A stretch of DNA of 14,406 nt, taken from positions 1-14,406 of the forward strand of contig JADGCJ010000079.1 in the NCBI GenBank assembly GCA_015229045.1, in the 5' to 3' direction. The stretch comes from Magnetococcales bacterium (GTDB lineage Bacteria > Pseudomonadota > Magnetococcia > Magnetococcales > DC0425bin3). This document shows, one piece after another, positions 10,017 through 14,406 of the stretch. Every line of letters starts with the position of its first letter. The first letter of the stretch is position 1. Position numbers and translations under genes: made by a program. Under the pieces are notes generated by a model. The model worked only from the letters and a program-made list of their open reading frames with translations, did no database searches and was not told where the DNA came from.

Positions 10017-10415
10017 TCATTCCGGAATGAGACGATACTGCCGCAGTTTGTCCAACACCTTGTCCCGGGTGATCGGCTTGGCCAGATAATCGGAACACCC
10101 CCCTCGGAAGAAGGCCTTGACCACCTGCTCTTCGGTGTCGAGGGCGGAAACCATGAAAATGATGGTCTCCTTGCCGTCGGGGCGTCCCCCGCGCTCCATG
10201 TCGCGCATGGTTTTCAGCGCCTCCTGTCCATCCACCTCGGGCATCATGATGTCGAGGCAGATCAGATCGTAAGGCTTGTTGTCCATCATGGCCAGTTCGA
10301 AGGCCTCGATGGCCTCACGGCCATTGATGACGAAATCGCACTCTCCGTAAGGAGAGAGGATGCGTTCCAACAGAATGCGATTGTTGAGTTCATCGTCGGC
10401 AATCATGATTTTCAT
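10017..10415 (-). CDS. Single-domain response regulator (CheY-like), RR2
   Basis: A 132-residue stand-alone receiver: acidic pair D7/D8, phospho-acceptor D55 (CLDIMMP), switch serine S90 and K113 (AKP). No output domain. It is the third gene of the PhnD-HK2-RR2 operon, starting 17 bp after the HK2 stop. Its own ribosome binding site is weak (gagaagaaag is too far from the ATG), so translation probably depends on coupling to HK2. It would accept phosphate from HK2, directly or from its last REC-containing relay. It is a paralogue of RR1, sharing the ADDEL.NR.LLERIL and CDFV segments. It ends 15 bp from the GC-rich repeat island, which lies immediately downstream. Confidence 0.93.
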   Translation of the reverse strand: MKIMIADDELNNRILLERILSPYGECDFVINGREAIEAFELAMMDNKPYDLICLDIMMPEVDGQEALKTMRDMERGGRPDGKETIIFMVSALDTEEQVVKAFFRGGCSDYLAKPITRDKVLDKLRQYRLIPE

Positions 10416-10432
10416 GCAGGAGTCTTTCTTCT

Positions 10433-13237
10433 CTAGCCGTACAGGTCAGTGGCAGCGGGTCCCGATGCCAGGTGATTTTCCACTTTTTGCACCATGCCGT
10501 GCAACGTTTTTGCGTGTGCGTGCAACGCCTCCGGATGGAATTTTCGGGCGGCCATGACCAGTCGGAAGGCCTCCTGCCGCAATTGGGGTGCGCCGACGGC
10601 GACAGCCAGTTCTTTCAGGCGCAGGGCCAGATGTTCCACTCCCTGGGATTCGGCATGGGCGGGAACCAGATCCAGGGCGTGCAGAATCTCCCCGGCCTGT
10701 CGGGAAAAGGTGCGGCGCGCCATGGCCATGGACGGACTTTCCTGGCCGGGGGGAGGGGAAAGAACCGGCGTATCAACCCGTTCCGGGAAGGGGGCGCCCC
10801 CCTCTTTTTCTCGGGCCAGTTGATCGACACGCTGCAGCAGCTCCTCGGGGTGATAGGGTTTGGCCAGGAAATCGCTGAAGCCCGCCTCCCGGCAGCGTTC
10901 CCGATCCTCCTGCAAGGCGCAGGCGGTGATGGCCAGCAGCGGAAAATCGCGGGGTACCCCGGCCACCTTGCCCTGCCGGATGGCGCGCACCAGCTCCAGC
11001 CCATCGACTTCCGGCATGTTGACATCCGAGAGGATGAGCTGGCAACGGTGGCCGGCCAGCCACTCCAGGGCCTCACGACCGTTATCCACCACCTCGACCC
11101 GATGTCCCGCGCGGCTCAGAATGGCCAGAGCCAACTGGCGGTGATCGGGCCGATCTTCCACCAACAACAGATGGCGGCTTTCGCAGACCGTTTCTTTCCG
11201 GGAAGCGCGTTCTTCTCCGGAATCGCCCAGTTTCAAGGCGGTGGCCAGAGCCTGCACCAGATGGCTGCGCAACAGGGGTTTCACCAGACGACCCCGCACG
11301 TCGAGAGCGGTGCAGAGGGGATTCCCCTCCCGCTGCTTCTCCCCCACCGGGGAGAGAAGCAGGGTGGGCTGAAAGGGTCCCAGGGCACACAGCGCCAGGG
11401 CCAGGGCTTCGTCCGCATCCTGCAGCATCGGGGCGTCCAGCAGCAGCAGATGAAAATCCCGTCCTTTCTGCCGGGCCTCCAGCAGGGTGTCGTGCAAGGC
11501 CGCCGCGCAATCCACCTCCGTCACCTCCGCACCCCAGATCCGCAAGGGGTGGCACAGCAGATGACGCGCCGTGGCGTGGCGTTCCGCGACCAACATGCGG
11601 TATCCCGCCAGAACGATCATCTCCGGAGACTGGTTTTCGACCGTTTCGGGAGATCCCAGAAGCGCGGTGAAATGAAAGCGGCTGCCTTCGCCCACGGTGC
11701 TTTCCACCCACATGGCGCCCTTCATGTGGACCGCCAGTTGTCGGGAGATGGTCAGACCGAGACCGGTGCCGCCGTAGCGTCGACTGATGGAGTGATCGGC
11801 CTGGGAAAAGCTGTCGAAGACCGCGTCGAGCCGGTTGGCGGGAATGCCGATACCGGTATCGCAAACGGTGAAATGCAGCAGGGCTTTGTGTGCAACCGCT
11901 TTCTCCTGACTGGAGAGGCGAACCTCGACCAGAACGTGGCCCGTGTCGGTGAACTTGATGGCGTTGCCCACCAGGTTGACCAGAATCTGGCGCAGGCGCA
12001 ACGGATCCCCGGTCAGCAGCCTCGGCACCTCGGGCGAAACATCCAGCAGCAGCTCCAATCCCTTCTGGTGAGCCTTGACCGCCAGGGTCAGACAAACCTG
12101 TTCCATGACCTCCTGCAGGGAGAATTCGACATCTTCCAGCTCCAGCCGGCCCGCCTCGATCTTGGAGAGGTCCAGAATGCTGTTGATCAGGGAGAGCAGC
12201 GCCTCCGAAGCCTGTTGCACCACCAGCAGATAATGACGTTGTTCGGCGTCCAGTTCCGAATCGAGAACCAGATCGGTCATGCCGATGATGGCGTTCATCG
12301 GAGAGCGGATTTCATGGCTCATGGTGGCAAGAAAGGCGCTTTTGGCCCGATTGGCCGCTTCCGCAAGCTCTTTCTGGTGTTGCGAACGCGCTTCCGCGAG
12401 CTGACTGGCCAGCAGGGCCTCCATTTGCTGGCTGATCTTGCGATTGGATTCCAGCAGATCCCGGCGCATGGTTTCAAGGGCGGCTCCCAGCATGCCCAGT
12501 TCATCACCGCGCTGCAGAATGATGGGTTGTTCCATCTCCCCTTGTCCCAGGCGGCCTGCCTGCCGGGCCAGGGCCAGAATGGGCCGGATCAGACTGTTGG
12601 CGGCGGTGATGGCCAGGATGATACCGAGGCTGATCAGGCCGGCAATCAGAAAAAGGGCCACCCGCACGCTGTGTTCCTCACCTTCGTGGTGGATGGCCAT
12701 CATGCGGTTGCTCAGGGTCTGCACCTGTTCGTTCAGTCGCTCCAGGGTGAAATGGATGCGCACGCCGCCGATAAGCTGCCCGCCCATGAGGATCGGCATG
12801 ACGATTTCCAGGTGCTGCTCTTTCCGCACGGTCGGAGCGGACGAGGTCGCCAGAGAAGTGACGGCTTCGGGAGTCAGAATCGGCTTGCCGTAATCGGGCA
12901 GGGTGCGGTTGCCGTCATGCAGGAGTTTTCCTTCCGGATCCACCACCTGAACCAGACGGACATCGGGTTGACGCAGTGCCTCTTCCAGAAGCTGACCGAT
13001 AGCCTCCATGTCGAGCCGGTAGACGGGGTTGACCAACAGGTTGGCCAGCAGCCGGGTGAAGAACTCCCCTTTTTGGCGCAACTCGCTTTCGAGAAGCGGT
13101 GCGACCACCTCCCGTCCGGCGTGGGTCTCCTGTTGGACGGCGGCGCGGAACTGGTGCAGCAGCAGGCCTCCGAGGGTGGCGGAAACCAGAACGATGGCTC
13201 CCAGTATGACCAGAATGTAGCGGTTACGCAGATTCAT
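10433..13237 (-). CDS. Membrane-bound hybrid histidine kinase, HK2
   Basis: A 934-residue kinase. TM1 (7-28), a periplasmic sensor of about 160 residues (29-190, Cache-like [12 protein letters not shown]...[12 protein letters not shown]), TM2 (193-213), HAMP (214-265), HisKA with H308 (SHEIRSPMN), HATPase with N425, DTGIG 460-464 and GGTGLGL 489-495, a degenerate REC (545-665), an intact REC (about 688-805; E694/D695, D738, T771, K793) and an HPt-like tail (about 841-925). The degenerate REC keeps D601 and K653 but has only E552 of the acidic pair. In the tail L872 stands where the phosphorylatable histidine should be. The start overlaps the PhnD stop (ATGA), with AGGGGC upstream, so the two are translationally coupled and the binding protein probably presents ligand to the sensor domain. 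The core and tail are paralogous to HK1. Confidence 0.95.
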   Translation of the reverse strand: MNLRNRYILVILGAIVLVSATLGGLLLHQFRAAVQQETHAGREVVAPLLESELRQKGEFFTRLLANLLVNPVYRLDMEAIGQLLEEALRQPDVRLVQVVDPEGKLLHDGNRTLPDYGKPILTPEAVTSLATSSAPTVRKEQHLEIVMPILMGGQLIGGVRIHFTLERLNEQVQTLSNRMMAIHHEGEEHSVRVALFLIAGLISLGIILAITAANSLIRPILALARQAGRLGQGEMEQPIILQRGDELGMLGAALETMRRDLLESNRKISQQMEALLASQLAEARSQHQKELAEAANRAKSAFLATMSHEIRSPMNAIIGMTDLVLDSELDAEQRHYLLVVQQASEALLSLINSILDLSKIEAGRLELEDVEFSLQEVMEQVCLTLAVKAHQKGLELLLDVSPEVPRLLTGDPLRLRQILVNLVGNAIKFTDTGHVLVEVRLSSQEKAVAHKALLHFTVCDTGIGIPANRLDAVFDSFSQADHSISRRYGGTGLGLTISRQLAVHMKGAMWVESTVGEGSRFHFTALLGSPETVENQSPEMIVLAGYRMLVAERHATARHLLCHPLRIWGAEVTEVDCAAALHDTLLEARQKGRDFHLLLLDAPMLQDADEALALALCALGPFQPTLLLSPVGEKQREGNPLCTALDVRGRLVKPLLRSHLVQALATALKLGDSGEERASRKETVCESRHLLLVEDRPDHRQLALAILSRAGHRVEVVDNGREALEWLAGHRCQLILSDVNMPEVDGLELVRAIRQGKVAGVPRDFPLLAITACALQEDRERCREAGFSDFLAKPYHPEELLQRVDQLAREKEGGAPFPERVDTPVLSPPPGQESPSMAMARRTFSRQAGEILHALDLVPAHAESQGVEHLALRLKELAVAVGAPQLRQEAFRLVMAARKFHPEALHAHAKTLHGMVQKVENHLASGPAATDLYG

Positions 13238-14193
13238 GGTTGCCCCTGAGGGATGGGAGTTCGCTTCAGCAGGGCCCGCGCCTTCGAGAGAAGCTCTTTC
13301 TGCTCATCCGAAATGGTTGCGAAGCCGCTGGTTTGTTGATAGGCCTCCAAAGCCAGGCGTCCCTCCGGGTCGGCGGGGGCGTTCAGGAGGATCTCCCGCA
13401 AGCGGTCCCGGAGGCGGGCATCCAGTGCGGGGGATACCAGCTCCAGGGCGCGAGGCACGGGTTGGGAGACGTGGAACATTTTCAGCCGGTCCCGCAAGAC
13501 GGGGGGGACGGACTGAGGCGTTTCCCAGTCCAGATTGCTGAACGCGGCCGCGTCGGCGAGACCGCGCACCACCCAGGTCGCCTGATTGAGGGGTGTGCCG
13601 GCGAAGAGGTAGCCGGTTTTGGCAGGCGGCACGGCTTGTTCCGGCTGCTGCAGGGGAAAAAGCGCCAGACCCGCTTCGACCGCCAGTGCGCTCGGCAGAT
13701 GAAAGGAGGAGGTGGAATCGGTCTCGCCGAAGGCGATACGCTTCGCCCGGAGATCGGCCAGTGAAGAGAGGGGCTCCTCGGCGCGACTGACGAAGACGGT
13801 CTTGTAGAGAGAAACGCCCTGTTTATGGCGCAGCAGGAGGGGTTCGGCCAACCCGTCGGCTTCGAGGGAGAAGGCGGCGTGGATGGTGGCATTGCACCAG
13901 TCCACTTCGCCGGCGGCCAGCTTCCGGCTGAGTTCGGTCAGGTTCCGGGCCACCACCACTTCCCCCCGGCGGATGCCGAGGTCGGCCATGCGATCAGCCA
14001 CGTAAGCGACCAGGGGAGCCAGTTGGGCATGGTACTTAAGGGGGTTGTTGCCGATTTGGGCCACCACCAGCCGGGCGGAACGGGGCAGGACGGTTTCCGG
14101 AATCTCGGCTTTTGCTCCGTTGGAGTGGACCAGGAGCATGAGGAGACAACAAACGAGTCGGACGGCGTGCGGCAGGACGCGAAGTCGTCGCAT
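13234..14193 (-). CDS. PhnD-type periplasmic substrate-binding protein
   Basis: A 319-residue exported protein: basic MRRLR, a hydrophobic segment at about 12-23, likely cleavage after AKA (residue 29). The mature part matches the phosphate/phosphite/phosphonate (PhnD-like) binding family, with [20 protein letters not shown] near the start, an [15 protein letters not shown] segment and the [15 protein letters not shown] ligand-loop motif. ATG 14193 has a strong GGGAGGGA site. No ABC permease or ATPase is in the operon. Instead the gene overlaps HK2 by 4 bp, so it probably serves as the ligand-binding subunit of a sensor rather than of a transporter. The ligand cannot be read from the sequence; these proteins bind small anions or organic compounds of many kinds. 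Confidence 0.88.
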   Translation of the reverse strand: MRRLRVLPHAVRLVCCLLMLLVHSNGAKAEIPETVLPRSARLVVAQIGNNPLKYHAQLAPLVAYVADRMADLGIRRGEVVVARNLTELSRKLAAGEVDWCNATIHAAFSLEADGLAEPLLLRHKQGVSLYKTVFVSRAEEPLSSLADLRAKRIAFGETDSTSSFHLPSALAVEAGLALFPLQQPEQAVPPAKTGYLFAGTPLNQATWVVRGLADAAAFSNLDWETPQSVPPVLRDRLKMFHVSQPVPRALELVSPALDARLRDRLREILLNAPADPEGRLALEAYQQTSGFATISDEQKELLSKARALLKRTPIPQGQP

Positions 14194-14406
14194 TTCCCTC
14201 CCCCGTTGTGGTGCATTTCCTTGCGGCGCGACACGGCAATTATGACGATTTCACCTGAAAAGTGCCAGAAGATTAGCGGGTGCTTCCCAAAAAGTCCGTA
14301 GTAAGTACCGCTTCAAGGGTCCGGATATTTCTCCGCAAGAGAGCCCAACCGGGAACGGGGCATGCGGAGGGGAACATTCCCTTGCAGGGACCGGTGTATT
14401 CCTCTG
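14194..14406 (-). promoter_or_regulatory. Upstream region of the PhnD-HK2-RR2 operon
   Basis: A candidate promoter on the minus strand has a -10 CATAAT (plus-strand 14239-14244) and a -35 CTGGCA (14263-14268) 18 bp apart. Both are moderate matches, giving a leader of about 40 nt. Further out, a 30-codon open frame on the minus strand runs in from the window edge and stops near 14313. I cannot assign it and it may be chance. No clear operator palindrome is visible. Confidence 0.3.

Noticed and set aside
10472..13249. A 925-codon plus-strand open frame opposite HK2
   Set aside because: The same shadow effect: rich in Q, G and H with no recognisable motif, and fully covered by the well supported HK2 gene.

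Overview
The window is a moderately GC-rich bacterial chromosome segment built around signal transduction. No gene here fixes the taxonomy. The mix of multi-REC hybrid histidine kinases, a hemerythrin-tailed chemoreceptor and an exported sulfatase-modifying-factor-like protein suggests a microaerophilic, environmental, deep-branching pseudomonadote, for example Magnetococcia-like. That placement is inference only.

Layout. 54-1406 (-): orphan tryptophan synthase beta-like enzyme (TrpB2). 1820-2218 (+): single-domain response regulator (RR1). 2596-5760 (+): 1054-residue soluble hybrid histidine kinase (HK1). 6195-6992 (-): secreted SUMF1/FGE-fold protein without catalytic cysteines. 7200-9452 (-): membrane-anchored chemoreceptor ending in a bacteriohemerythrin domain. 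14193-10017 (-): operon of a PhnD-type binding protein, a membrane-bound hybrid kinase (HK2) and a second single-domain response regulator (RR2). RR1 and RR2 are close paralogues. HK1 and HK2 share the same core and the same C-terminal plan, which is HisKA-HATPase, degenerate REC, intact REC, then an HPt-like domain without its histidine. The window therefore holds two versions of one phosphorelay module with different inputs: HK1 has two N-terminal REC domains plus PAS, and HK2 has a periplasmic sensor probably fed by the PhnD-like protein. Neither regulator has an output domain, so the targets lie outside the window or act through protein contacts.

Non-coding DNA is the most unusual part. 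An AT-rich repeat of about 52-65 bp occurs six times between 1581 and 6133 and not in the rest of the window. Copies A and B lie in direct orientation on either side of RR1. Copies C and D lie in opposite orientation on either side of HK1, and D starts a few bases after the HK1 stop codon. B/C and D/E form inward-facing inverted pairs; the second pair encloses two perfect hairpins with 18- and 16-bp stems and 8-nt loops. One end of copy A supplies a good -35 hexamer for a promoter in front of RR1. A second, unrelated GC-rich element at 9549-10002 has three nested inverted repeats and fills the gap between the chemoreceptor gene and RR2. A scrap resembling it sits at the left edge of the window.
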